Positions 1-7,700 of a stretch of DNA of 11,654 bases are shown here, in pieces. Numbering within the stretch: the stretch's first letter is position 1; each line of letters begins with the position of its first letter. A program made the position numbers and the translations under genes. This DNA comes from Sulfurovum sp. UBA1140 (lineage in GTDB: Bacteria; Campylobacterota; Campylobacteria; Campylobacterales; Sulfurovaceae): the NCBI GenBank assembly GCA_002311915.1, contig DCAF01000073.1, positions 1 to 11,654 of the forward strand, in the 5' to 3' direction. The notes under the pieces are model-generated. The model searched no databases. It saw only the letters and a list, made by a program, of their open reading frames with translations, and had not been told where the DNA came from.

Positions 1-1100
1 TTCTTTTACTTTTTTCTCAATTAACTTATGCTAAAAACAAATATTTAGACAACCACTCTTGTAACGAGTGTCATGAAAAAATTTATGAAGAGTATCAAGG
101 CTCTGCACACTCTAAGGGCTATTTTAATGATGAGCTTCATAGAGGTATTGCTGATAGAGTTAGTACCAAAAAATATGATTGTGCTACCTGTCATATGCCA
201 ATGGCAGACAATATCGAAGCACTTATAAATGGTGATGCACGACCCAATAAAAGTAATAAAACACATACCGATGCCATAAGTTGTTTCTTTTGCCATACCA
301 TCGCTTATGTGAAAACAGCTCATGAGAAAAATATCAATATCAAAGCACGACAAGCTGAAATTTTTAAACCAACCCTCTATGGACGACTAGATAGACCTGA
401 TGATAGTGACAAACACTCATCAAGTAAGAACCCTGTTTATGGTAAAAAAGTCTGTATGGGGTGTCACTCTCATGAGGTCAATGATAATAATGTTACTATT
501 TTTAGAGGAATGGGAGAGCAACAAGAGAGTATCAAGTGTATAGAGTGCCACATGCCAGAGATTGAAGGTGGAGCTGAAAAGATGGACAAAAGAGCCAGAG
601 GACGACACGCCAGTCACAAGTTTTTGGGGATTTATGACAAAGAGTTTAGAAAAACTGGTGTAGATATTAACATCTCGACCACGACCGATACTATTGAAGT
701 AAAATTAACCAATAAGATGGGGCATCCACTTATCGTCCAACCTGCAAGGGTTAAGTATCTTGAAGTTAAAATTTTGAGAGAAGGTAAAGAGATTTGGAAA
801 AATTATAAAAAAGAGCCAAACGAAGACAAAGAGGCTTTTTTTGAGTATAGGTACAAAGATAAAAATGGTAAAAAAGTAATTATCCCTAGAGACTCTTATA
901 GTAGTGAGATGAATAACTTAGAGATGAAAGAGAGCAAGACCCTTAGTTATAAAGGGTTTGAATTTAAAAAAGGTGACCGTGTTGTGGTTACGCTATTTGT
1001 AAGATTTGCTAAAAAAGATTGTCAATCGGTTGTCTCTTTAAAAGAGGAGCTATTTAAAAAGGCTCATATTATGAAAGAGGTTTTAATTATTGTTGAGTAG
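1..1100 (+). CDS. Periplasmic pentaheme c-type cytochrome, cytochrome c554-like N-terminus (5' partial)
   Basis: The frame is open from the window edge (first whole codon at 3) to TAG at 1098-1100, giving 365 visible residues. The first ten, LLLFSQLTYA, look like the end of a Sec signal peptide cut before KNKYL, so only the start codon and a few signal residues are missing. There are five CXXCH haem motifs: CNECH (20-24), CATCH (60-64), CFFCH (94-98), CMGCH (151-155) and CIECH (179-183). The context of the first (CHEKIYEEYQGSAH) resembles the cytochrome c554 family pattern CxxCHxxxYxxWxxSxH. Residues from about 210 have no haem motif and look beta-rich, perhaps an Ig-like partner-binding domain. 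It is probably exported and matured by the cytochrome c system to carry electrons in the periplasm; donor and acceptor are unknown. The in-frame ATG at 195 would lose the signal peptide and the first two haems, so it is not the real start. Confidence 0.88.
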   Translation, partial: LLLFSQLTYAKNKYLDNHSCNECHEKIYEEYQGSAHSKGYFNDELHRGIADRVSTKKYDCATCHMPMADNIEALINGDARPNKSNKTHTDAISCFFCHTIAYVKTAHEKNINIKARQAEIFKPTLYGRLDRPDDSDKHSSSKNPVYGKKVCMGCHSHEVNDNNVTIFRGMGEQQESIKCIECHMPEIEGGAEKMDKRARGRHASHKFLGIYDKEFRKTGVDINISTTTDTIEVKLTNKMGHPLIVQPARVKYLEVKILREGKEIWKNYKKEPNEDKEAFFEYRYKDKNGKKVIIPRDSYSSEMNNLEMKESKTLSYKGFEFKKGDRVVVTLFVRFAKKDCQSVVSLKEELFKKAHIMKEVLIIVE

Positions 1101-1164
1101 TTACTGATTATTTTATCTAAAAATAGAAGTAAAAAAGATATATCAGGAACAGCAGAGTAATTTT

Positions 1165-2769
1165 TTATCTCTCCGACCCAATGTTGATTTTTAAATAGCC
1201 AAATTTTTTCTCTAAAATAGCCACAAAATTCCGTCTTCGTTTATACTCACTCTTAAAATTATGAACCATTGTATCAAACTCATCTGCTTCTATCAAAGGT
1301 TTTAGATGAGATAGATACTCTGCAATTTTTTTATAATACTCATTACCTGTCGTTTTCAAATTCTTTTTAATCTCTTGTTGAAATAGCTCTATTGCCTCTT
1401 TTTTGTATCTCTCTTTATATTTTTTCAAAAACGCTTCTCGTTTATTGGGTAGCTTTTTTAATAGAAGATACATCTCTTCTACTCTCTGCTCTTTTTCAAG
1501 ATAGGTATAATAGTCATAGATTCTTTTCTCTTCCCAAAGTTTTTCTAACTCCTCTTTTTTCTCAACTTTTTTGATATTCTCATAGATAAAATCAAATCCT
1601 CCACTTCTTCTATCCTCAATGGTTAAAAGAATAAAGACTCTTAATCTTTGGGTTGAAATATCTGTAAGTTCAAGAAGTTTTTGAACATATTCCAATTGAA
1701 ACTTTTCGGCTAATAACTCTTCTAAATAGTCAATAGCTCTCTCTTTTTTGTTATAAACCTTATATAGGTCAAGTAAATCACTATAGATATAATTTGACTC
1801 ATATTCCAATAAAAACTTCTCTTTCTCTTCAAAAGAGAGCAACTCTGCAAGGTAATGATAGAGTTTTAAGCTACTATTTTTATCAAAATATGCTAAAAGA
1901 GGGGTTTTGTCTTCTAGTTCCAAATCAGAATAGTTAACACTCATATAAGAGGAATTAGCAGATGACTCTGTGAACTTTACAAAAATCTCAATCTGCTTTT
2001 TCTTATCTTCAATCTTCTCAATTAGAGCCATTATCTCTGTTGATAAAATATCAAAATCAAAATACTCTTCACTATGATAATGGTCAATCCAAAGATATCC
2101 CTCCTCTTGTTTTGCATCAATTTCATCAGCCAAATCAATAACAATTTCAAGAACTTCATCAGGATTTCGATTGACAAATACTTTCAAATTTTCCATATAT
2201 TCAGAGATTTTTTCTTGAAATTTTTCAGGGCTATACAGCAACTCTTCATCACTCATATCAAGTTTAATTGAACTTGCAATTTCATTAATACGAATATTAA
2301 ACTCTTCGATGGGAGTATCTTTTAAGATAATCTCTTTTTTAAAATTTTCAGGTGCAAACTCCATGACCAAGTTAATAAGTTTTCTTTTAGAGAAACTCTC
2401 TAAATGTGTTATCACTCTATCTCCATGAGTCAAAACAATTGATTCGGGGAACTCTTTAGCATTTTTAATGGTTAATAGCATGGCTATAATGTGTTTACAA
2501 ATACCATCATGAGGGCAGTCACAATATCCCTTTAAGCCATTTCCCTCTTTATAGATTTTGACCATATACGAGTAGGCATAACTCCCTTTTACTCTAGCCC
2601 TCATCTCATTCTCTTTCTCTTGTTTCAAATCCAACACCAAGCCATCTTTATAATAGCTTTTTCCTCGTGAAAAGATAGCTGAATCTACCATGTCTTTTAT
2701 ATCGATTTGTGATAATTTTAACAAATTATTTTTAAAGCTAATTGAGTTGTCAATAGTTTTTAGGAACAT
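1165..2769 (-). CDS. SWIM zinc-finger protein, function unknown (534 aa)
   Basis: A SWIM motif (CxCx(n)CxH) is clear near the N-terminus: C83-D-C85-PHDGI-C91-K-H93, followed by a hydrophobic helix (IIAMLLTI), as in Pfam SWIM domains that bind zinc and often contact DNA or proteins. The segment before it (DMVDSAIFSRGKSYYKDGLV, then a basic strand region) is the usual SWIM lead-in. Residues from about 100 to 534 are highly charged, Glu/Lys/Leu-rich and probably all helical, perhaps repeat-like; I recognise no catalytic motif and no SNF2 helicase domain, the common SWIM partner. ATG at 2769 is chosen because it precedes the domain and lies downstream of a plausible promoter; the ribosome site (AAAAGAA) is weak. 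It converges on the pentaheme cytochrome gene with a 64-nt gap in which I see no clear terminator. Whether it acts in DNA repair, replication or regulation is open. Confidence 0.8.
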   Translation of the reverse strand: MFLKTIDNSISFKNNLLKLSQIDIKDMVDSAIFSRGKSYYKDGLVLDLKQEKENEMRARVKGSYAYSYMVKIYKEGNGLKGYCDCPHDGICKHIIAMLLTIKNAKEFPESIVLTHGDRVITHLESFSKRKLINLVMEFAPENFKKEIILKDTPIEEFNIRINEIASSIKLDMSDEELLYSPEKFQEKISEYMENLKVFVNRNPDEVLEIVIDLADEIDAKQEEGYLWIDHYHSEEYFDFDILSTEIMALIEKIEDKKKQIEIFVKFTESSANSSYMSVNYSDLELEDKTPLLAYFDKNSSLKLYHYLAELLSFEEKEKFLLEYESNYIYSDLLDLYKVYNKKERAIDYLEELLAEKFQLEYVQKLLELTDISTQRLRVFILLTIEDRRSGGFDFIYENIKKVEKKEELEKLWEEKRIYDYYTYLEKEQRVEEMYLLLKKLPNKREAFLKKYKERYKKEAIELFQQEIKKNLKTTGNEYYKKIAEYLSHLKPLIEADEFDTMVHNFKSEYKRRRNFVAILEKKFGYLKINIGSER

Positions 2770-2795
2770 TTTTAATTCTTTTATATTTTTTTGAT

Positions 2796-2825
2796 ACTTT
2801 ACTATTTTTTTGTTATATTTGTCAA
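2796..2825 (-). promoter_or_regulatory. Candidate sigma70-type promoter for the SWIM gene
   Basis: On the minus strand a perfect -35 hexamer TTGACA (2820-2825) is followed 18 nt later by TAAAGT (2796-2801), which matches the -10 consensus at four of six positions. The start codon lies about 27 nt further on. Campylobacterota housekeeping promoters usually depend on the -10 and on AT periodicity rather than a -35 box, so the perfect TTGACA could be chance, or the edge of the foreign-looking stretch that starts here. Confidence 0.4.
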
Positions 2826-3132
2826 TAGTGGGGCTTTGGTTGGTATGCTTAGGATTGCTGACAATTTAGGTAGGTGAGTGGTTACTAAAAAAGATTGAGC
2901 AATTAACGGTTTCAACCGAAGAAAAGAGCGAAGAGGGTCGGAATCAGAGCGTTAACACCCAAACCACGGAGGCGAAGCCCTCTGACTCCGTGGTTTGCAG
3001 GTTTTCTTAACGTTACCAAAAAAACGTTTGGAACATCAGGTGAACCCATTTGTAACTTTGTGCCAACATGGATGAAAGAGACCACTTTTTATAACGTGAA
3101 AGAGCTAACCATGGAAATCACATAGTATATGG
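2826..3132. other. Gene-poor GC-rich structured stretch of unknown nature
   Basis: No convincing gene lies between the SWIM gene promoter and the FtsB-like gene. The core is richer in G+C than its surroundings (34 of 60 bases at 2941-3000 by hand count, against roughly a third in the flanking genes) and holds nested inverted repeats: CGGT/ACCG at 2907-2918, the long hairpin at 2950-3012 and CCAAA/TTTGG at 3016-3031. One plus-strand frame stays open for 72 codons (2907-3125), but its only internal ATG, at 3072, gives a 17-residue peptide. I looked for tmRNA, RNase P RNA, 4.5S RNA, tRNA, integron attC and common riboswitch signatures and found none that fit. It may be a structured small RNA, a short mobile-element relic, or a degraded gene end. 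The shift in composition is what is seen; the rest is inference. Confidence 0.5.
2950..3012. repeat. Nested inverted repeat / long hairpin in intergenic stretch
   Basis: An 11-bp perfect inverted repeat, AAACCACGGAG (2961-2971) and CTCCGTGGTTT (2986-2996), encloses a 14-nt loop in which GGC-GAA-GCC can form an alternative mini-stem. Outside it, CGTTAA (2950-2955) pairs with TTAACG (3007-3012) across an internal loop. Neither strand has a U-run directly after the stem, so it is not a standard intrinsic terminator. Confidence 0.75.
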
Positions 3133-3408
3133 CTAAAAAACACCCTCTCTAGCATCTGTCCACTCAAGATACTGTTTATGTAGTTTGGCATTCTCTTGTT
3201 TGAGTCTGCCAATTTCATATTGAATCATGCCTTTTTCTCTTTGGAGATTTTGAAGCATATGGAGTGAGTTGTCGCCATAAATTAGGTTGGCAATATAGAC
3301 CCCCATAAAGATAACCACCATAGCAGTGGTTAAAAATATTTTAAGAGAAAGCCCAATAAGCTCCTCTAGTTTTTTGATGCTAGGTTCTATATCTTCTAAA
3401 AATGTCAT
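3133..3408 (-). CDS. FtsB/DivIC-like single-pass membrane protein with coiled coil
   Basis: This 91-residue protein has a short cytoplasmic N-terminus, one membrane helix at about residues 19-44 (rich in I, V, L, F, M) and a heptad-like coiled coil at about 48-82 (LQREKGMIQYEIGRLKQEN), then a short tail. That topology and size match the FtsB/DivIC septum-formation-initiator family, which bridges the FtsL-FtsQ divisome complex on the periplasmic side. Start ATG at 3408 is 6 nt after the eno stop, and AGAGAAAG just before it, overlapping the eno end, can serve as ribosome site, so the two genes are very probably co-transcribed. A small protein downstream of eno is, from memory, a recurring Campylobacterota arrangement. 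Sequence similarity to FtsB itself is weak; the assignment rests on architecture and position, and another short coiled-coil membrane protein cannot be excluded. Confidence 0.72.
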   Translation of the reverse strand: MTFLEDIEPSIKKLEELIGLSLKIFLTTAMVVIFMGVYIANLIYGDNSLHMLQNLQREKGMIQYEIGRLKQENAKLHKQYLEWTDAREGVF

Positions 3409-3414
3409 CTTTCT

Positions 3415-4686
3415 CTATTCAAAAATTGAAGCACCAAGGTACTCAAATTGAGCCAGTTCTCGCTCGATTTCTAACAGACGGTTGTATTTTGCAATTCTAT
3501 CACTTCTTGCAGTTGAACCTGTTTTAATCTCACCTGTATTGAGTGCTACGGCAAAGTCAGCAATAAAGGTATCTTCACTCTCTCCTGAACGGTGAGACAT
3601 TACACAACGGTATCCACTTCGTTGAGCCAATCTAATGGTCTGCATGGTTTCAGATACTGAACCAATTTGGTTGGGTTTAATTAAAATTGAGTTGGCTACG
3701 CCTTTTTCAATTCCCTCTGCTAAGATAGAAACATTGGTGACAAAAAGGTCATCACCTACAAGTTGTACTTTATCTCCCAATCTGTCGGTAAGTGTTTTCC
3801 ATCCCTCCCAATCATCTTCGTCTAAACCATCTTCGATTGAGACAATAGGATAAGATTCACAAAGATCAGCATAATAATCAACCATCTCATCACTGCTTAA
3901 GACTCTATTTTCAGATTTTAGAACATAGTTTCCTTCGTCATCGGTCAGTTCAGAAGCAGCAACATCAAGGGCTAATGCTATCTCTTCACCTGCTTTGTAT
4001 CCTGCCATATCAATGGCTTTCATAATAACTTGAAGTGGCTCTTCGTTACTTTTTAAGTTGGGTGCAAACCCACCTTCGTCACCCACTGCTGTACTCTCAC
4101 CCATCTCATCAATTACTTTTTTAAGGTGCTGATAAATTTCAGCTGCTGCTTGAAGACCATCTGAGAAGGTAGCAAATCCAATTGGCATAATCATATACTC
4201 TTGGAAGTCAACCGAATTGTTGGCATGTTCTCCACCATTAATAATGTTAATCATTGGAACAGGAATGGTTACAGCATTGGCACCACCAAGGTATCGGTAG
4301 AGTGGCATATTAAGGCTTTTTGCTGCCGCACGAGCCACAGCCATCGAGACACCAAGCACAGCATTGGCTCCTAGTTCAGAGTAGTTTTCTGTACCATCAA
4401 GTGTTTTCATGATTAAATCAACTTCGGCTTGGTTATATGGTGAAATACCCAATAGAGAATCAGCAATTTTATCGTTGACATTCTCACATGCCATTAAGAC
4501 ACCTTTACCTATGTAGCGTCCACCACCATCACGAAGCTCTAAAGCTTCTCGTTTACCTGTACTTGCCCCACTTGGAACAATAGCAGAAGCGATGGTTCCA
4601 TCACTCAGACTAACTGTTGCTTGAACAGTAGGGTTACCCCGACTGTCCATTACTTCATTGGCTCTTACATCATCAATAAAAATCAT
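3415..4686 (-). CDS. eno: Enolase (phosphopyruvate hydratase)
   Basis: Enolase interconverts 2-phosphoglycerate and phosphoenolpyruvate in the cytoplasm; in Campylobacterota, many of which lack a complete classical glycolysis, it mainly supports gluconeogenesis. The length (423 aa) is normal. Conserved features are all present: the N-terminal SRGNPT and SGASTG loops (residues 15-20 and 39-44), NGGEHANN (150-157), general acid/base E204 in GDEGGF, metal ligands D241 (ALDVAASE), E285 (SIEDG) and D312 (GDD), catalytic K337 in the KPNQIGS signature, SHRSGES (364-370) and K388 in KTGS. ATG at 4686 is preceded by AAGGG with 8-nt spacing. It heads a two-gene unit with the FtsB-like gene. No recA gene adjoins it here, although recA-eno adjacency is known in relatives. 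Identification is firm. Confidence 0.98.
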   Translation of the reverse strand: MIFIDDVRANEVMDSRGNPTVQATVSLSDGTIASAIVPSGASTGKREALELRDGGGRYIGKGVLMACENVNDKIADSLLGISPYNQAEVDLIMKTLDGTENYSELGANAVLGVSMAVARAAAKSLNMPLYRYLGGANAVTIPVPMINIINGGEHANNSVDFQEYMIMPIGFATFSDGLQAAAEIYQHLKKVIDEMGESTAVGDEGGFAPNLKSNEEPLQVIMKAIDMAGYKAGEEIALALDVAASELTDDEGNYVLKSENRVLSSDEMVDYYADLCESYPIVSIEDGLDEDDWEGWKTLTDRLGDKVQLVGDDLFVTNVSILAEGIEKGVANSILIKPNQIGSVSETMQTIRLAQRSGYRCVMSHRSGESEDTFIADFAVALNTGEIKTGSTARSDRIAKYNRLLEIERELAQFEYLGASIFE

Positions 4687-4716
4687 TTTATTACCCTTGT
4701 TTCTTTTATTAATGAA

Positions 4717-4725
4717 ATTTTAGCA
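4717..4725 (-). promoter_or_regulatory. Extended -10 promoter for eno
   Basis: In the 95-nt gap between nrdA and eno the minus strand reads TGC-TAAAAT, an extended -10 element (TGn plus five of six consensus bases), the dominant housekeeping promoter form in Campylobacterota. The predicted transcript start is about 25 nt before the eno ATG, leaving room for the AAGGG ribosome site. It implies that eno is transcribed independently of nrdA. Confidence 0.55.
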
Positions 4726-4781
4726 TATCATCGCATAGAGATAAGCCATAATCTTAAAACCACCTCGTTTATTCTAGGTCG

Positions 4782-7700
4782 TTATTGACACCCTACACAC
4801 TCTTGACTTCTATCTTCAATATCGTTAGATGCTTCAGGCGATTGACTTCGTAGATAGTAGGTTGATTTTAATCCATATTTCCAAGCATTCATATAAATCT
4901 CATTAAGGTACTTTCCACTGGCTTTATCTAGTGATAAAAAGATATTTAATGATTGCCCTTGGTCTATCCATTTTTGACGAATTGCACCTGCTTTAACCAA
5001 TACATTCTGATTTAAATCATAACTTGGTATATAGTATTCCCATGTATCTGGAGAGAGCTTAGGAACAACGACGGGAATTAGCCCTGAGAGGTTCTCTTCA
5101 AACCATTTTCGTTTATAAACAGGCTCTATTGCTTGAGTTGTTCCTGTTAAAATAGAGATAGAGCTTGTTGGAGCCACAGCCATTAAGTAACCATTACGCA
5201 TTCCATTTATTTTTACCGTCTCTTTAAGCTCCACCCAATCATGGGTATATCCAAAAAGTCCCCCCCTATCGACCAATTTACACGCCTCGCTATTGGCTTT
5301 ATCAATAGGAAATAACCCTTTACTCCATTCAGACCCCTCATAGGTAGGGTACTTACCCTTTTCAATTGCCAAATCACTCGATGATTTAATGGCATAATAA
5401 GAGACCGACTCCATCACCTCATCTATCTTATAAAAGTGTTCATTAGAACCCCAAATAATTTTAGACTCTGCCAACATTTGGGCTTCACCCATAACTCCTA
5501 GACCAATGGCACGTGTTTTTTCGTTGGTCTTTTTAGCCTTTGCCAAAGGATAGAAATTTAGGTCAATCACGTTATCAAGCATTCTAATAGCAATGGGAAC
5601 CACTCGGGCAATATCTTCGGTGCTGTTAATTTTTGAAAGGTTAATAGATGCTAGATTACAAACAGCTGTGTCTCCATCGCTCTGCTCTTTATCTACCATC
5701 CATATCTGTTTACCATTGAGTGAATCTAAAGCAGTTATTTTTTTGGCAGGTTTCGTCATGCCATTGTCCACTTTTATCATCTCCTCTTCTTCATAAATGG
5801 CTACCGAACCGTCATTAAAAGTTAAGCGTATTTTGTAATTATTTGGGGCAGTGTTTTGGAATATCTCCGTACATTGCATTGTGATTACCCCATCAAACAT
5901 CATTCTATTTCGTTTAGGTTCATTTCCACAATAGGTAGGTTTTGAAACCTCTTCATCTATAACATTTACAACTTTAACATACCTAATTGCTGAACGATTG
6001 TAATCTTTTTTATTTGGTGTTACTCGATGTCCTCTATAACCTAATTCCAATAATCTGTTAATAGCTTTACCTGAAATATTTAATTGACTTTGTGCTTTAC
6101 ACCAATACTCTTTAGATTTTCCACTGCCATCATTTCTTGGCATGACTCTGTAGCCTTCATCTTTAAAGTGAGAGATGTTACTATGTATACCTAACTCTTG
6201 AAGCATCAATTTTAAATCAAGGAGGAACTCTCTATTTGTAGAAGCTATCTGAATAGATTGTGATGATTCATTATCTGCTAATACACCATCTCCATCAATA
6301 TATCCTGCTAACCAATCTAATCGACTCTGTACACTATATTTATTGTTAGGAATAAAAAATTTCTTTTTAAGAACTTTATGCTCATAATTAAGACTAACTC
6401 TTCTATCTTGCGTATGTTTATCTTTATAGCCTCCAAAGAAGTTTAATAATGCTCTTTTTTCATCATACAGATAGATTTTTGCACCAATAATCGTATTATT
6501 TTTTACTTTTGTTCCATCTGCTGTATAAAATCCATTTTCATAAGCATATTTTAGAATTTTTATACCATGAGGAATAGGTTCTAAATCAAATTTAGCAAGT
6601 TTATCCCCTTTTTCAAGTTCATGAGTTCGCTTAATAACTTCAGAGACTTTTTTACCTCTTTCATCTTCCACTATTACAACCCATTTGTGATAAGGTGTCG
6701 CTTCTATGGTCTGTTGAGAAGAGAGTTCTACTTTAATTACTTTTTGAGAGGTAGATGTTTGAAAAATCTCTGTCTTACTCCACTCTTCTCCATTCCAACA
6801 CTCTAGAGACTTTCCCGATACTTTCTGAATAGGTACATATCCATATTTTTTGGTTAATATTTTTGTATCACCTGTAACACATAAATTACTACTCCGAATC
6901 ATTCCACTATGTTTATTGGGGTTGGTTCTGTTGGCAGTATCTTTAAAGGTTAAGAAGGGGTTTCCTGTTTCAAAGTAACTTCTTAATATCTCTTTCCATA
7001 ACCCTTTTGCAGAGATAACCTCTCGGGTGATGGTATCACTAGAGTTTTCAAGTTCAATATATCTAGTTTCAAACTCTTTGCCATAAATATCAGTTAGCTC
7101 TCTTACTTCATAAGGGTCAAAGAGTGTCCATGTACTGTCCTCTTGAACCCGTTGCATAAAGAGGTCATTGAGCCACAACGCAGGAAAAAGGTCATGTGCG
7201 CGTCGTCGCTCTTCACCCGAATTTTTCTTTAAATCTAAAAAATCCCTTATATCAAGGTGCCAAGGTTCAATATAGACAGCAATTGCCCCCCGTCTCGTAC
7301 CCAGTTGGTCAACAGCAATGGCAACATCGTTGGTAATTTTTAAGAATGGAACAATTCCACCAGCAGCATGTTTGTGGTCATCAATAAAAGACCCCATACC
7401 ACGTACTTGTGACCAGTCCCAACCAATTCCACCACCAAATTTAGAGAGCAGAGCCATCTCTTTATAAACATCAAAAATACCTTCGATGTTATCGCTTGTG
7501 GATCCAATATAACAGCTGCTGAGCTGGTGTCGTGGTGTACGTGCATTACTCAGTGTTGGTGTGGCAGCCATTACTTCAAATTTACTCAAAATATCATAAA
7601 ACTTTTTTGCCCAAGCTTGGCAATCAGGTTCATTTTGAGCCAAAAACATCGCTACCCCCATAAAGAGGTGTTGGGGTAACTCAATAGGTTTTCCTTCGCT

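Noticed and set aside
420..617. Minus-strand reading frame under the pentaheme cytochrome
   Set aside because: It lies fully antisense to a gene with five haem motifs, and its own product has no recognisable domain.
2950..3017. Integron attC site
   Set aside because: The outer arms contain TTAAC/GTTAA, but neither end meets the RYYYAAC and GTTRRRY core rules, and there is no integrase or cassette array.
2826..3070. tmRNA, 4.5S RNA, RNase P RNA or tRNA
   Set aside because: The stretch opens with GGGGCT-like bases, but the diagnostic motifs (tmRNA TTCGAC, SRP GGAAGGAAGCA, RNase P GAGGAAAGTC, tRNA GGTTCGAATCC) are not found.
3088..3103. Second parS-like sequence with ACGTGAAA half-site
   Set aside because: Only 12 of 16 positions match and the left half is degenerate; this is expected by chance and is not called.
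7340..7546. Second minus-strand frame within nrdA
   Set aside because: It is an out-of-frame shadow of conserved NrdA motifs; the same applies to the short frames under purB, eno and the pseudouridine synthase gene.
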